A stretch of 64,000 bases of DNA from Bagarius yarrelli (GCA_005784505.1 VCAZ01000247.1:211501-275500), one strand, 5' to 3'; counted from the first letter of the stretch, positions 11,027-31,653 are shown. Notes: generated by a model from the sequence alone, not told the origin. Program-made: numbers and translations.

Positions 11027-12572
11027 CAGTGGTGTGAAAAAGTGTTTGCCCCTTACTGATTTCTTATTTTTTTGCATGTTTGTCACACTTTAATGTTTCA
11101 GATTATTAAACAAATTTAAATATTAGTCAAAGATAACACAAGTAAACACCTCATGTAGTTTTTAAATGAAGGTTTTTATTATCCTTCCTTTTATTATCAG
11201 GAAAACAAAATCCAAAACTACATAGCCCTGTGTGAAAAAGTGTTTGCCCCCCTGTTAAAACAACTTAACTCTGGTTTATCATACCAGTGAAGTTCAATTT
11301 CTCTAGCCACGCCCAGGCCGGATTACTGCCACAGCTGTTCGGCAATTAAGAAATCACTTAAATAGGACCTGCCTGACAAAGTGAAGTAGACCAAAAGATC
11401 CTCATAAGCTAGACATCATGCTGAGATCGATTAAAATTCAAAAACAAATGAGTAATAAAATAATTGAGATCCATCAGTCTGAAAAAGGTTTTAAAGCCAA
11501 TTCTAAAGCACTGGGACTGCAATGAACCACAGTGAGAGCCATTATCTACAAATGGCAAAAACATGGAACAGTGGTGAACCTTCCCAGGAGTGGCCGGCCA
11601 ACCAAAATTACCCCAAGAGCACAGCGACAACTCATCCAAGAGGCCACAAAAGACCCCACAACAACGTCCAAAGGACTGCAGGCCTCACTTGCCCCAGTTA
11701 AAGTGAGTGTTCATGACTCCACCATAAGAAAGAGACTGGGCAAAAATGGTTTGCATGGCAGAGTTCCAAGATGAAAACCACTGCTGAGCAAAAAGAACAA
11801 AAAGGCTCGTCTCAGTTTTGCCAGAAAACATCTTAATGATCCCCAAAATTTAATACTCTGACAAATACTCTGGACTGACGAGACAAAAGTTTTTGGAATT
11901 TTTGTGTCCCATTATGTGTGGTCTAGAAGTAACACCTTTTTTTCGAAAAAGAACATTATACCAACAGTGAAATATGGTGGAAGTAGTGTGATGGTCTGGG
12001 GCTGTTTTGCTGTTTCAGGACCTGGATAACTTGCTGTGATAAATGGAACCATGAATTCTGCTGTGTATCAAAATATCGTGAAGAATGTCCGGCCATTTGT
12101 TTGTGACCTCAAGCTGAAGCAAACTTGGGTTCTGCAGCAGAACAATGATCCAAAGCACACCAGCAAGTCCACTTCTAAATAACATGAAGACTTTGGAGTG
12201 GCCTAGTCCTGACCTGAATCCAATTGAGATGCTGTGGCATGAACTTAAAAAGGCGGTTCATGCTTGAAAACCCTTCAATGTGGCTAAATTACAACAATTC
12301 AGCAAAGATGAGTGGGCCAAAATTCCTCCACAGCGCTATAACAGACTCGTTATCGAAAACTCTTGATTGCAGTTGTTGCTGTTAAGGGTGGCCCAACCAG
12401 TTATTAGGTTTAGGGGCAAACACTTTCACACAGGGCTATGTAGTTTTGGATTTAGTTTTCCCTAAATAATAAAAAACTTTATTTAAAATTTGTTTGATTA
12501 TCTGAAACATTAAAGTGTGACAAACATGCAAAAAATAAGAAATCAGTAAGGCAACACTTTTGCACACCACTG
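11027..12572 (+). mobile_element. Tc1/mariner transposon, full length, inactivated
   Basis: The element is 1546 bp and flanked by the TA target dinucleotide on both sides (11025-11026 and 12573-12574). Its terminal inverted repeats begin CAGTGGTGTG...AAAAGTGTTTGCC and end in the complement CACACCACTG; the pairing includes TGCATGTTTGTCACACTTTAATG. The transposase reads on the plus strand from about 11418. It has an N-terminal paired-like helix-turn-helix and GRPTKITPRAQRQL, then WTDETK (first Asp), QQNNDPKHTS (second Asp) and a SPDLNPIE-like region with the final Glu. Several stops and frameshifts break it (first stop at about 11523), so it is dead. Confidence 0.93.
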
Positions 12573-12574
12573 TA

Positions 12575-13174
12575 TATTATTATGAACAATAAATCAATAT
12601 AAACTTTTCGAATAAATCTTACTTGTTTAAATGTTCTTGTAGGGTTTTTTTTTAATTAGGTAAAATCGCAGACTATATCACTTTCTGCAAATTAATTCAC
12701 AGTTATGTAGGATTAATCATCACCAAAACAAAAAAATCTGAAAAAAAAAAAGATGAATTAACTTCCTTCTGATAAACAGTTTTTTTAATCCATCGTTTAT
12801 CTAGTGATTTACAGATTTACTCCGTGACCTCATTACATCCTAAAAAAGCTCAACATTTTTATTTTAAATGACAAAAATTTTACAGCCTAAATTTGAAAAA
12901 TCTTTTATTAAATTATATTTTTATTATATAATATTTACTATTTTTAATATAGGTGACGTGTAATGAAACATTAAACATTTCCACACTGACACATTATCTC
13001 TAACTATTTGGTATGTAAATATACACAACCTGCAACACTCCCTACTGGTTTATTCCATTAGGAACTGTTAAGTCCTGTTTTAGCCAATCAAAGCACAGAG
13101 CTTGAAGTCTAAGCTACTCCCACTTCTCTTACAGCGTTTCCAAGTTTCTCGTCCAACCAGAAAGAGGTTTTCCT
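12575..13174. other. Intergenic AT-rich interval between Tc1 and orc5 3' end
   Basis: No gene was seen. The right end should contain the orc5 3'UTR; on the minus strand, candidate AATAAA signals lie in the AT-rich 12590-12920 stretch. Confidence 0.45.
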
Positions 13175-19316
<6,142 letters not shown>

Positions 19317-19908
19317 CTTACAAATACAGACACACACAATATAAGCGTAAAAAGCTACGGCACATTAAAACACGCACACGATAAATTCGCGCGCTAGGGT
19401 TGAGAAACCTCACTTCCGGATTGTAACGCCACTTCCGTAATTGCGCTCCGCTGTTCAACCCGAATGAATTAAATAAATAAATAAAAGTAAACAAGTTATT
19501 TTAAAAAAGTAATAGTAAAAAAGTAAACAATCAAACAATATTTTTTGTGAAATTAAATTTTACGCATTTTAATAATAATAAAATTTCAATTAGACTCGCA
19601 TTTATTTCAATTAAAGTTGCATTAATGAATAAATGATATCCATAAATAAATGGGATAAGTATAAACGATTCTTGATTGGTTTGTGTTCATAAAATAAAAC
19701 TGCGTTGTTATTATAAAATGTGGTTTTCAGTGATTTAGACTCGTTAGTTTCTGTCTCCTGGGTGTAATTCCGTTTCTTATCAACAGGCGGAAGACGTTTA
19801 TCATTATTTGTGTTGTGGGTATGTAAAATGCCAGAGGAGAGAGAAATAGAGAAGGGTAGGAGAGAGAAATAGAGGAGGGTAGGAGAGAGATGGGGAGGGA
19901 GTGAGAGT

Positions 19909-19916
<8 letters not shown>
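19317..19916. promoter_or_regulatory. orc5 5' flank and promoter region
   Basis: CpG-containing stretch at about 19365-19460 (CGCGCGCTAGG, GCGCTCCGC), just upstream of the orc5 ATG at 19316, with two CACTTCCG-type ETS cores at 19411-19418 and 19430-19437. ETS sites are common in TATA-less housekeeping promoters. The rest is AT-rich, with a degenerate GA-rich segment after 19830. Confidence 0.4.

Positions 19917-19981
<65 letters not shown>
19917..19981. repeat. (GA)n microsatellite at LINE copy 2 5' junction
   Basis: About 33 GA units, ending directly at the truncated reverse transcriptase of LINE copy 2. Confidence 0.95.
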
Positions 19982-19986
<5 letters not shown>

Positions 19987-21234
19987 TTGGCATTTGACTC
20001 CATAGACTTCATTTGGTATCCTAGATTGTTTTATAAAATATTAGAGAGCGGCGTAGGAGGAAAATAAAACATACAACCTCGTTAAAATCTATGTACACAG
20101 GAAATATCTGCGGAATAAGAGTTGGCAAAAAAACAAATGTCATTTATCTCCCAGGAGCATGGAGTGAGACAATGCTGCTGTGTAAGTCCCACACTGTTTA
20201 ATATCTATATTAATGAATTGGCCTGCATTCTCGAGCGATCTGCTGCCCCTGGTCTCACTCTACATAAATTCACAGAGATTAAACTGCTGCTGTATGCAGA
20301 TGACCAGGTCCTGCTGTCCCCACTGCTTAGGGTCTACAGCAGAACCTGGATCTGCTACAGCAGTACTGAGCAAAAACACCAGTCCCCTCATCCAACTGTT
20401 ATTATTATAATCTAATTATTTAAACTATTGGGAACGTTAAGCTAAACTGCAAAGTAAAATTTAGTGTTATCTCACCCTAAACAGACAGCACAGTGTAGCA
20501 GAATATCTCAGCACAGTAACTGACCAAAAACTCAGACACACCTTCACGAGGTACAGACTCAGTGAGCACAGTCTGGCTCTGGAGACGGGGAGACACAGAC
20601 AGTCCTGGCTGCGCCGAGAGCAGAGACTGTGTCAGCAGTGTTCACTGAATACAGTAGACGGAGCTGCACTTCCTCACTGAATGCACTAAATATCAACATT
20701 TTCAAGCTCAATGCTTTAATGAATTCCACAAAATCCTCCCAATTTTAACTCCCTTTCAGCCCCGAAAAACTGTTCCACCTACTGGGGGAACACAGGGAGA
20801 CCTGCACATTAGCAACACAAAATATATACACACCTGTCACCTGATGAGGAACAGTGGGGGGCCAGGTTTCTAAACACACACATGCACGCACACACAGACA
20901 CACACATACATACATGCATATGCGCGCACACACACAGACATGCACATATACACTTTATACGTATTATGTACATTTCGCTTTCTTTTTAATATTAGCACCT
21001 TTTTATAGACACTTTTTGATTTTTATTCTTTTCTATTTTTTATTTTATTTTATTTTTAATTTTATTCATATTTGAATTTTATTTTTTATTTATTTTTATT
21101 TTATCTTTATTTCTATTTTATCATTAATACCGTATTTATCTGTATGTCGGTATTTTTTGTTCCCCTGTACCCGTGCTTTGGCAATACAAATGTACATATT
21201 TGTCATGCTAATAAAGCAACCTTGAATCTTGAGG
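19982..21234 (+). mobile_element. LINE fragment, copy 2 of GA-anchored family, truncated in the reverse transcriptase
   Basis: Starts inside the palm domain (AFDSI-like text, then RLFYKILESGV) and continues with GVRQCCCVSPTLFNIYINEL and the intact catalytic box KLLLYADDQVLLSP at 20279-20320. Frame breaks follow. The C-terminal LLGEHRETCTLATQ at about 20780-20820 matches the LLGE...AA.Y motif near the end of this LINE type. The 3'UTR from about 20990 is shared with copy 1 and ends AATAAAGCAACCTTGAATCTTGAG. GA-rich DNA follows. 5' truncation is extensive, so the copy is dead. Confidence 0.85.
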
Positions 21235-21416
<182 letters not shown>

Positions 21417-21469
21417 TATTTTGTCGGGTGATATTCAGACAGCGATGGGGTTTTATTCACCCTGTTTTT

Positions 21470-21944
21470 AAGCCCTGTGTGTGGTGCTGAGTGTGTTACA
21501 GGAGAAATGAGCGCGCGTCACACCGCTGCTATTAGTATTCATGTTCGTTTGCTGTCGCACGTGCTCCATCTCGGCATCATGATCACCGCGTCTGCGCGCT
21601 AAACGCACCGTTAAAGCGCGCGAGCATCCGGTGATGTAAAGCCCGGCTCGTGGAGTTTCCGACGTCATTCTGAGCTGTAAGCGGTGCACGAGGCGCAGTG
21701 ACTGAGTGCTGTAACGTCTCACGGAGAGGGCAGGAATGGGGCGGAAAAAGATCTGAAGTGAATTTTTGGGGGCTGCATGATAATTTACCTGCTCGGTTCT
21801 CCACCTGTCTGTGCTGGCACGCACGCAGCGCATGAATTTTAATTCCGCGCACTGAGCGCGTCTGAGCCGTGTGTGTGGGTGTAGTGGTGTTTATTTTTTT
21901 TTTCTTCTTAAAGAGAGAGAGATTTGTGCAGAAACTCCGCAGAG
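21470..21944 (+). promoter_or_regulatory. lhfpl3 promoter / 5'UTR, CpG-rich
   Basis: Dense CpGs (GCGCGCGTCAC, CGCGTCTGCGCGC, GCGCGCGAGC, CGCGCACTGAGCGCG) stand out from the AT-rich surroundings and lead into the first coding exon. No TATA box was seen. Confidence 0.6.
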
Positions 21945-24900
21945 ATGCTGCCCGCATCCGAAGCCGCCAAGATCTACCAGACGAACTACGTGCGAAACTC
22001 ACGCGCCATCGGCGTGTTGTGGGCCATCTTCACAGTGCTGTTCGCCATCGTTAACGTGGTGTGTTTCATTCAACCCTACTGGATCGGTGACGGCGCGGAG
22101 ACCCCGCAGGTCGGATACTTCGGCCTATTCCACTACTGCATCGGGAACGGCGTGGCGCGCGAGCTAACCTGCTACGGCACCTTCTCCGACTTCAGCTCCA
22201 TTCCGTCAGGAGCCTTCAAGGCCGCGTCCTTCTTCGTGGCCACCTCCATGATTCTGGTGCTCGGCTGCATCGGCTGCTTCGCGCTCTTCTTCTTCTGCAG
22301 CACCGCCACCGTCTTCAAGATCTGCGGCTGGATGCAGCTGGCGGCAGGTAAGAAAACATTAAATTAAAAAAAAAGAAACAACGCACCTACCACTGATTAA
22401 AGCGGCAGTATGCTAATTATTCAATAGACACTATTTCCAGGCCTGCCATAATCATAATATAATTTATAGTATTCATTTTTTTCAGTTATATATCTCGGTA
22501 CCAGAAATAATTTAAATCTTAATGCGATTCACAGCCGATGAAAACTGCAGTATGTTATTTATTTAGCTAAAAAATTCTCAAATTGGATATAATCATGTGA
22601 GGGACAAAAAATGTGGAGTTTGCATGTTCTCCCGTGCTTCTGTGTGTTTACCCCGGGTTCTCCGGTTTCCTGCCACAGTACAAAAACATGTATGTTACAT
22701 TGATTGGTAATTCTAAATTGCCCATAGGAGTGAGTGTGTGTGACTGTCCCTGTGATAAACCGGTGATCTCTCCGGGGTGACGCCTGCCTTTCGCCCTTTA
22801 AGAGACGGCTGGGATAGACTCCAGCAGATCCATGTGACCCCGAATTAGGGAATAAGAGGGTATAGAAGATGAATTAATTCATGAATAAATATATAATAGT
22901 TTATTCATTGAATTTTTTTGAAGCATCATTTTTCAGAAATGGTTAGAGTGGGTTATATAGCAATCTCATCTGATCAAAGCTGGGGTTTTTTGCATGTTTT
23001 AATCAGTAATAAAACCTGAAAAATTAGTTGCTGTTGCAGTTAATCTTTAAAGATTCGAAGCCCATGGACAATTCAAAGCATGAATTGTCTGATTCATAAA
23101 TTAGTGTTATGTTGATAACAGTAAATTAAACCAGCAGTATGTATATTTTTTCATTTACAATATTTTGCATTAGAATATAAAATAAATATGATCTTATCCA
23201 AGTAGCTTATTTTAAAACTGTTGCTTGTGTTGTTTTGGCCCAGAAATGAGTCAAATGATTTTAACAGTGGTGACTATTTAAAGTTGAAGTCTGTCACTTT
23301 TCCTTGAAAATATTTAGTCTTGCTAAGATTATATGGCATAAAAATTGGCACACTTACATTCTAAGCTAGAAACTAGTCAAAACTACTGTAAGAAGATAGT
23401 CTAGTATTTTCTATACATTAAATTCTATTTATACTTTTCTGAACAGGTATTAGTAACATGATTAGAAAAGGTCTTGATAGTTTATTATGGAAAAAAAATC
23501 TTCATAAGTGATTAAAGCTGGAGTATGTAAAAAAAAACCCCATGTTATAGATCCCAGGAGGTGTTAGCGTGTGTGTGTTTGACCTGTTTAATAACACCCT
23601 TGTCATACCCTACATCCAAACCCCCTCTATACTTAAAATTGCAATGTGTGCAAAAGTTTGTGGCTTTCAAAGAGTTAAAAAGAGGTCACGTGTTTAAGAA
23701 AAACATATATTTGTAAAACTGTAAATGTATCTGTGCATCTGTATATGTGCAGAGTTTTTACATAGAGTTTTACATTATCTCTGCTTTATCATTTATTTAA
23801 TTCAGTTTGGGTGTGTAGCAAGATTATGACATACACTATGTACTATATATGGCCACCTTACCAATACAGCCATATAACTGCATCTGAGACACATAGTTGT
23901 CTAAAACTCTCTGATTGGAGTAGAAGAACTCTTATGTCCTGTACAGAGTACTTTTTCTGACTCAACCCCTTTAAACTGAACACCTTTGGGATGAACTGGA
24001 GCCACAACTGCACCCCAGACCTCCTCACCTCAACATTAGTGTTCTCACTAATACTACTTGAACTGAATGAACAAATCCACAGTCCCATGACCCAATCTAG
24101 TCAAAAACCTGCACAGAAGAATGGAGGGGATTATCGAAGAGATAGGAAGAAGAGTAAAACTAACATCTGGAATAGGATCATGTGAAAAAACACATGGATG
24201 TAATGAGTGGGTATCCCAATACTTTTGGCCATTGAGTGTTTAGAATCCTGGATTCTAATTGGCCAGCAGACTTATATAAATCTAATATTTGTGTGATACG
24301 TTTTTATAGTTTCATTCACAAGTTTTGGTTTAAAAAGTATAATTGGAGGTGAGTAGCTGTGGTGCAAGAGGAATAAATGTAGCAGTCACATCATCAGCGC
24401 ACACTGTCATTAATTTTTTTTCTCCAACAGCACTAGGGTAGGGCATTAGGGAAGGTCATTAGGGTCACTTGACAGGGCATTAATATAATTTATAACTACT
24501 AATTAAATGATAGAAACTAAAGAATTTAGTGTTTAGTTTTGAGTGATTTGAGAAACTTTGATTTATTCTATTCTGAGAAGATTGAAGGTAGGTGGGACAT
24601 GTGAGTGTGTGTGTGTGTGTGGTTGGGGGGGGTGTGTGGTGAATGGGTGTACGTGTGGTGTCCGTGGGGGAAGTGGTAGCTTAGTGTACTGTACTGATAC
24701 CAGAAAGACACCCTAGCACAAGCCACCAAATCTGTGTGCCCTGAGGCCAAGGCCCTTATCCCTGATTATGTTCAGTTGTAAAAAAAGGAATAAATGTACT
24801 CTAAGCCCTTAAAAATGCTGTTAGGTCTGTTTTTTTTTGCTCCGCCCACACGTCTCTAACAAATGTTTGAGGATGTCTTTTAGTTTCTTTTGGTCTGTTT

Positions 24901-25298
24901 GTGTGTATAAAGATATTTTGTGGTGTTGTGTTACGAGTCTCCATTCTAACAAAGTAGCATTGAGAGGGTAACCTCCAGGACAGGATAGATCAACTAGGTG
25001 TGTTTACACCTCTTAAAATAAGGCACTAGTCAGGTAGGCATAGGATAGAGCACTTGGCAAGGCCCTAGGTAAAACTTGGCAAATAGGAAGAAGAACCTTA
25101 GGTCTATATTAGAACACTAGGTAGAGTAGGGATAGGGATTATGTAGGGTACTAGCTAGGGCACAGAGCAGTAGGTAGGGCTTTAGGTGATAGAAAAGCTA
25201 GTAAACAAGAACAGTTTTTTTGGGTGTAAGTTTTTTAAAAGTTTAAAAGTAAAGTAAATACGTAAATTAAATTGTGGAAATATAAAAGTCAAGTACAG

Positions 25299-25329
<31 letters not shown>

Positions 25330-28300
25330 AAGATGAGTAAAATTCATACATTCAGTATTCATGATGGCATAAAACATTGTTGATTACAACCTGCTGTGCG
25401 TCAGCTCCACGTGTCTTGCTCTTTTTTTCCAAAAGAAAGAAAGTGTTATTAAGACTTGGACAAACTGAGCTCAGCCTTAAACACCTTTTAAACTCAATTA
25501 AACTCATCAGCTACAATAGATTGATTAGTAATTTCAGATATAACATTGAAATATTTACACCAAAAGACCATTGGCATAACACGCTATAAACTATGAAGCA
25601 AAGTCGCTTCAGCTGATGGTTCAGCTGACCCTTAGCATCCGTCACAGGCCACCGATGCTATCAGAGGTCTCCTATTAGCTGTTAGCGAGGAGCGGGTAAT
25701 AATAGCTGCGCTTCATTAACTCTGGAGCGCTAATCCGCTCTCAGTCTGTAGGTTCATCTCTCGGTTCTGAGAATTACAACAGACCTGATCGTTTACCACC
25801 AGATCACATTCACCTGTCCCGGTCACGCAGCTGACCTGTGTGTGGCTATGTGAAGAATGAAAATGAATTTGAGCCGGAATTTAAAAGAATAAACACAGGT
25901 TTGTGTGTGTATATATTATTCTCACACTCAAAATGTTTGTGTGCGTTTACAGCTAGCCTGATCACTTAAAAAAGAGATTAGCGCTTGCCTGTTAGCTTAG
26001 CTGTAACCCAGCAATAACTTAGGACCTCATAATAAACTCATGATATTTTATTGCAGAACAGAATGGCTTAAATTGGGAAACAAAATCACACACATCTAAC
26101 AGAGAGAGTACAGACTGTAAGGTTTAAAAATGAGGTTATTACAATATTAAATAAATGTCTTCCACATTAATGGTTTAACATTCATGCAACATCAGAAAAC
26201 AATTGCTACGAGAGTGAACACAGGATGTTATTAAAATGTTCACGAAGTTCCTTCTGATGTTATTAAATTATTATAAGATGACTGTAATGTAATGTAAAAA
26301 GTAACATTTCCACAATGTTTATCTCTGGTAATAATGTACATGATTTATTCTGTAATGTTTATATTATATTTAATGGATATAATGTTTCTGTACCCTTTAG
26401 AAAGCATCTACTGTGTTGTAGTAGTGAGGGTTTGTTTCAGAACATTATTGGAATGTTAGAAAGAAACTGATAAGAATTGAAAGTTTTTGAAATACCTCTT
26501 AAAATGTTTGCTTCAAATGTCATTAGAATGTTGAAAAAGTAGAAATATTCTTAAAAAATTATTTGCTTGTACCTGTTATTAAAACATTAATTAAACATTC
26601 AACAAGAGGTTCAGGCTGTAACATCAGAAAAACCCACCACTTTTGAAATCCACCTCTTTTAAAACCCACCAATTTAACTGCAGTTTTAAAACAATTGTTC
26701 TTGGAACATTCTGAAAAATATTTTGTAGTAAGTGTTTGTAATGTATAAGAAAAATTTAAGAAATATTTTGCAGAACAATTATGCAAAATTCTCAGAATGT
26801 GCAGAGTTTATTATTAAGTTTATAATCAGTTGTTAGCTTTTTAAAAATTTGTATAGTATGTGATTGTTGGGGGGTTATACACATGCCTGCATAACAGGTT
26901 TATTAATTACTTGAATTTATTTAATTACTTAATTTTTTCATTGAATACTTCTCCTCCTAAAACTCAACGGAAACTTGGTTCTGCCTGTTAAAAATCAGTG
27001 GGCCAAAAAACACCACAGATTCGTTCAGACTCCCAGCAGTGAACTGGAGTGAACTAAAATTAGCATGTGTTGATCGTTCAGTTGCTCTGCGTGAAACCAC
27101 ACTTTGCTAATTATCCCAGTCAGAGTTTATGTGGGTGCCAATATTTATGACACAGCTCAATCTGAATTTATAAAGCAACCCATAGCAAAGAGACGGTCCT
27201 ATTAAATGATGTTTTTATTTCGATTGGCTATTGTGTCTCTGATTTTAGTTTTATTAGATTGAAGTGTAGCATTTGATACAATAGATCGCAATATCCTTGT
27301 TACTCGACTAGAACAAGCTGTAGTGATCTTTTTTTTAATAGAAACTTTTTCAGATAATATCGATCCATTTTATTCCAAATCTGCTGTATTAAATTGTCGT
27401 GTTCCTTGAGGTTTAATTCTCATATTTAAACCAAATTACCTCAGTTTTACTTTCATTTAAATTAAAAAATATTGCTGACATCCTTTGACATATTGCTGAC
27501 AAATATTGCTGTAAAAAACAATTGGAATGAGAATTGAACCTTGAGAAACACCACAATTTAATGGATCAGATTTGGAATAAAATTCAGAGTTGATCTGAAT
27601 CTGTAGTTTATAAAAGAGAGGTTTTAGCCCCTCCTTTCTAACCTGTAATGTACACAAACCTCATAAGAATCTAAGGTCATGAAACCTGTTGATCATTGAT
27701 GTCTCTAGGTTGAGATTAAAATGCCGACCAGGCGACTAGGTGTAGCCTTTGTAGGGAAGTGGTAGTCTAGTGGTTATGGTTTTGGCCTGGTAATTGGAAG
27801 ATTTGGGTTAATTTAAGTGTCACCATGTTACTGCTGTTGGGCCCATGAGCAAGGCCCTGAACCTCTAATTGCGCAGTTGTATAAATGAAGGAAATGTAAG
27901 TCGCTTTGGATAAGGGCGTAAATGTAAATGTGTGCGTCAATTTTAGTGAAGGGGGCGTGACCTCTGTTTTTGTCAGCCTCACAGGAGGGGACGTGGCCTC
28001 TGTGTATGTTAATGTCATTTAAAGGGGCATGGCCTCTAGTGTACGTCAGTCTCATTGAAGGGGGCATATCCTTTATGTGTGTCAGTCTCATTGAAATGGG
28101 AGTGTCCTCTGTGTGTGCCAGTCTCAGTGAAGGGTCTCTGTGTGTTAGTCTCAGTGAAGGGGGTGTTTCCTCTTGCTATGTAAGTCTCAGTGAAGGGGGC
28201 GTGGCTGATCCCTTTTTTTCATGTTGGGATCAGAACTGCTTCTCTCCACTGTGTGTAATATGATGTTTCTTCCTCCTAATTGTAAGAGCGTCTGTGTAAG

Positions 28301-28474
28301 GACATTCATGGAGTTTAAGATGCTGCTGAAGTACTAGCACTTGCACTAACAGATAAAGATTCTGTCTTTCATCTTAATAAAAACTGAAATGTGTGTGGTA
28401 AAAAGTGTGAGAGAGGGACAGAGAGAGAGAAGAAGAGAGATAGAGGGAGAGAGAGACAGAAAGAGAAAAAGGAA

Positions 28475-28531
<57 letters not shown>

Positions 28532-30062
28532 TGAAATTTTTGTTTTTTATATTTTTGGTCTCATGTGACTGGTCCGTTCCTAACAAGTCTCAGTCACACT
28601 CAGATGGATGTGATGTCATGCCTCTAAATGTTTTTTTTTCTTTAACATTAGTATTACAGTCTTTATATTTGAATCTGTTTGAAATAAATGACTGAATTAT
28701 TTAATTGATTATCTTGATTACTTAATTAATTGTAATAAACACAAATTTAAATTCACTGATTCAGGCTGTGTTTATTAAGTTATTTAACAGTTGATTTTAA
28801 AATGAAATAAAAGTAAATGTGGTGGGAGGAAGATGAGGAACTAGCATGATTGACAGTTTGGAGAATCTGGATAGTCATTAAAGTGTGTGTTTGTCTCACT
28901 GAGGAAACAATCAGAGTGACATGATGTAAAGTCTGGAGGCTATAGGACCCCCTGTGGGATGCCAATAAATCTTAAATCCTCTGCCACCTCAACACTTGAT
29001 TCCATCATTCTGAAGTAAGCATTAAAAATGAAACATCCATTTTCTTATCTCATACACACACACATAATCCTGTTGAAGTAAACCATCATATGACTGTAAG
29101 AAAGCAGACGAAAGCGAATCCATATTGCAGAACATTAAGGCAGAAGAGTAGTAAATAAATGAGCAGAGGTCGGTACACAGATGTCCAGGAAAACCAGGAA
29201 AGCAGGAAGACAAAAGAGACGCTTAGTATGTCGCATAGTTAGACAATACTTTGCAAAGTGATTCTTAGCAGCTAGCTTATGTAGCTAGCCAAACAGGAAG
29301 TAAAACATAACGGCTAGTATTTTGGAGATGGAGGCCTCTGGTGGCGGGAGGGTGGAATTCTCGCTATATTTCTGACAGATATTCAAACTGACAAATGTTT
29401 TCGAATGTCAAGGTCCTGTAATTATGTAAAATCTACACCTATAACTGAGCAATAAATTATAATTATCAACCAATCAATTTTAAATCAAACTGCAAAACGC
29501 AGGTGCTGTTGTTTTTTGTGGTGAGGCAGGACTTGGGAGGAAATAAGACACGAATGAGGAGGAAATACACAGGAATAAGGCACTGGGTCTTTGGGTAATT
29601 TACATATGAGTGATGTATTTGTGGACACAAATCCTGCGATGGTGAACATCTGTGTGTGAGGTGTAAGTGTGTGTTAGAGGTTTCTGTGTAATACGATGGT
29701 TTCTGTATGAAACAAAATGTTTAGAATTGCAATAGCGGTGCAGAGTTGCAAGCAGTGCGACTGTTCATATTGTTCTGGTGTTAATGTCTGTTTACAGTGA
29801 GTTATTTGTACTACAGCTAAAACACACACACACACACACACACAGAACTGTCGGTGACCTCCACATTTACTGGATTTACACACAGCACGCCTTACAAACA
29901 CTGTCCTTTGCAGTTGCCATGGAAACCACACACTTCTCTACTCATCTCTGGGCCGCAATTAAATATTACCCTTCATCGAGTACACACACACACACACACA
30001 CACATACACACACAAACTCACATACACACATTCAAACACATACCAAAGTGTGTGTGGGGGGG

Positions 30063-30113
<51 letters not shown>

Positions 30114-31620
30114 TTGACTTAGTTAATCTCCCCTAAGCATTACATTTCCAGTCTATTGAAACACACTGTACTTTATATATATATATTCAAACCACTTTCA
30201 CATTACTCACATTACAAACTTATATTTGTTTATTGACATTTTATGTAATAGACCAACACAAAGTAGCACATAACTGATGATATAAAAAGAAAGATGGATA
30301 CATGGTATTCAAAATTTTAAGTAAATAAAAATCTGAAAAGTGTGGTGTGCATTTGTATTCAGCCCCCTGCATCAATACATTGTAGAGCCACCTTCAGCTG
30401 AGGTTACAGCTGCAAGTTTTTGGGGTATGCCTCTACCAGCTTTGCACATATAGAGACTAAAAGTTTTGCCCATTGTTCTAAAATAGCTCAAGCTCAACCA
30501 GATTGGATGGAGAGTGTCTGTGAACAGCAATATTCAAGTCTTGCCACAGATGCCTAATGGGATTTAGGACTGGACTTTGACTGGGCCATTCAAACACATG
30601 AATATTCGTTGATCCAAACCATTCCATTGTAGCTCCGGCTGTATGTTTAGGGTCTTGCTGGAAGGTGAAACTTCTTTACAGTCTCAAGTCTTTTGCAGTC
30701 TCCGACAGGTTTTCTTCCAGGATAACCCTGTATTTAGCTCCATCCATCATCCAATGAACTCTGACCAGCTTCCCTTCACTTTCCCCATATTTTCTTCTAT
30801 TTTTGGATAATGGAGTGAACAGTGCTCCTCCTAAATGACACACAGAACATCTAATTACACTATTAACTAATAAGGTGACTTCTAAATGCAATTGATTGCA
30901 CTGGATTGTATTTAGGGGTAATAGCTTGTTTTCTTGAAGGGTGCCAGTATTTTGAATTGCGATGAGAATAAGACAGTGGGGTGAGGAGGGATGAGACAGA
31001 ATTGGTGAGGGAATGAGACAGGAATGGGAGGAAATTAGGCAAGAATGTGGAATGATGAGGCAGGATTGGGGAGGGAATGGGACAGGATTGGGAAGGGAAT
31101 GGGGTAGAAATGGCGAGGGAATTAGGCAGGAATGGGATAGAATGACACAGGAATGGGTAAAATGAGGCAGGAATGGAAAAGGATGTGGCAGGATTGGGTT
31201 GGGAATGAGACAGGAATGGGGAAAGAATGTGGCAGAAATGGCAGGGTAATGAGGCTGGAATTGGAGAGATTAAGACAGAAATGGGAGGGAATGAGGCATG
31301 ACTGGGGAAGGAAAGAGGCAGGAACGGGAGGGAATAAGACAGGAATGGGAGGGAATGAGGTGGGATTGGGGAGTTAATAAGACAGGAATGAGGAGGAAAT
31401 ACACAGGAATAACTGGGTGAGGTTTTGGGTAATTTGCATAACTAATTATGTAACTATTTATGTGACTTCTGAAGGCAATTGCATGCACTGGATTTTTATT
31501 TAGGTGTATCATTGTATAGGTGGGCTGTATACAAATGCACACCACACATCTTTCTAATTTTTATTTGCCTAAAACTTTGAAAACCATGTATCTTTTTTGT
31601 TCCACTCTCTCTCTCTCTCG

Positions 31621-31653
<33 letters not shown>

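Noticed and set aside
21468..22002. Minus-strand ORFs of 121 and 139 codons over the lhfpl3 promoter
   Set aside because: They arise from GC-rich promoter DNA antisense to a clear gene; no family similarity.
31153..31377. 74-codon Met/Gly/Glu-rich ORF
   Set aside because: Translation of the GGAATGAGGCAGGAATGGG minisatellite.
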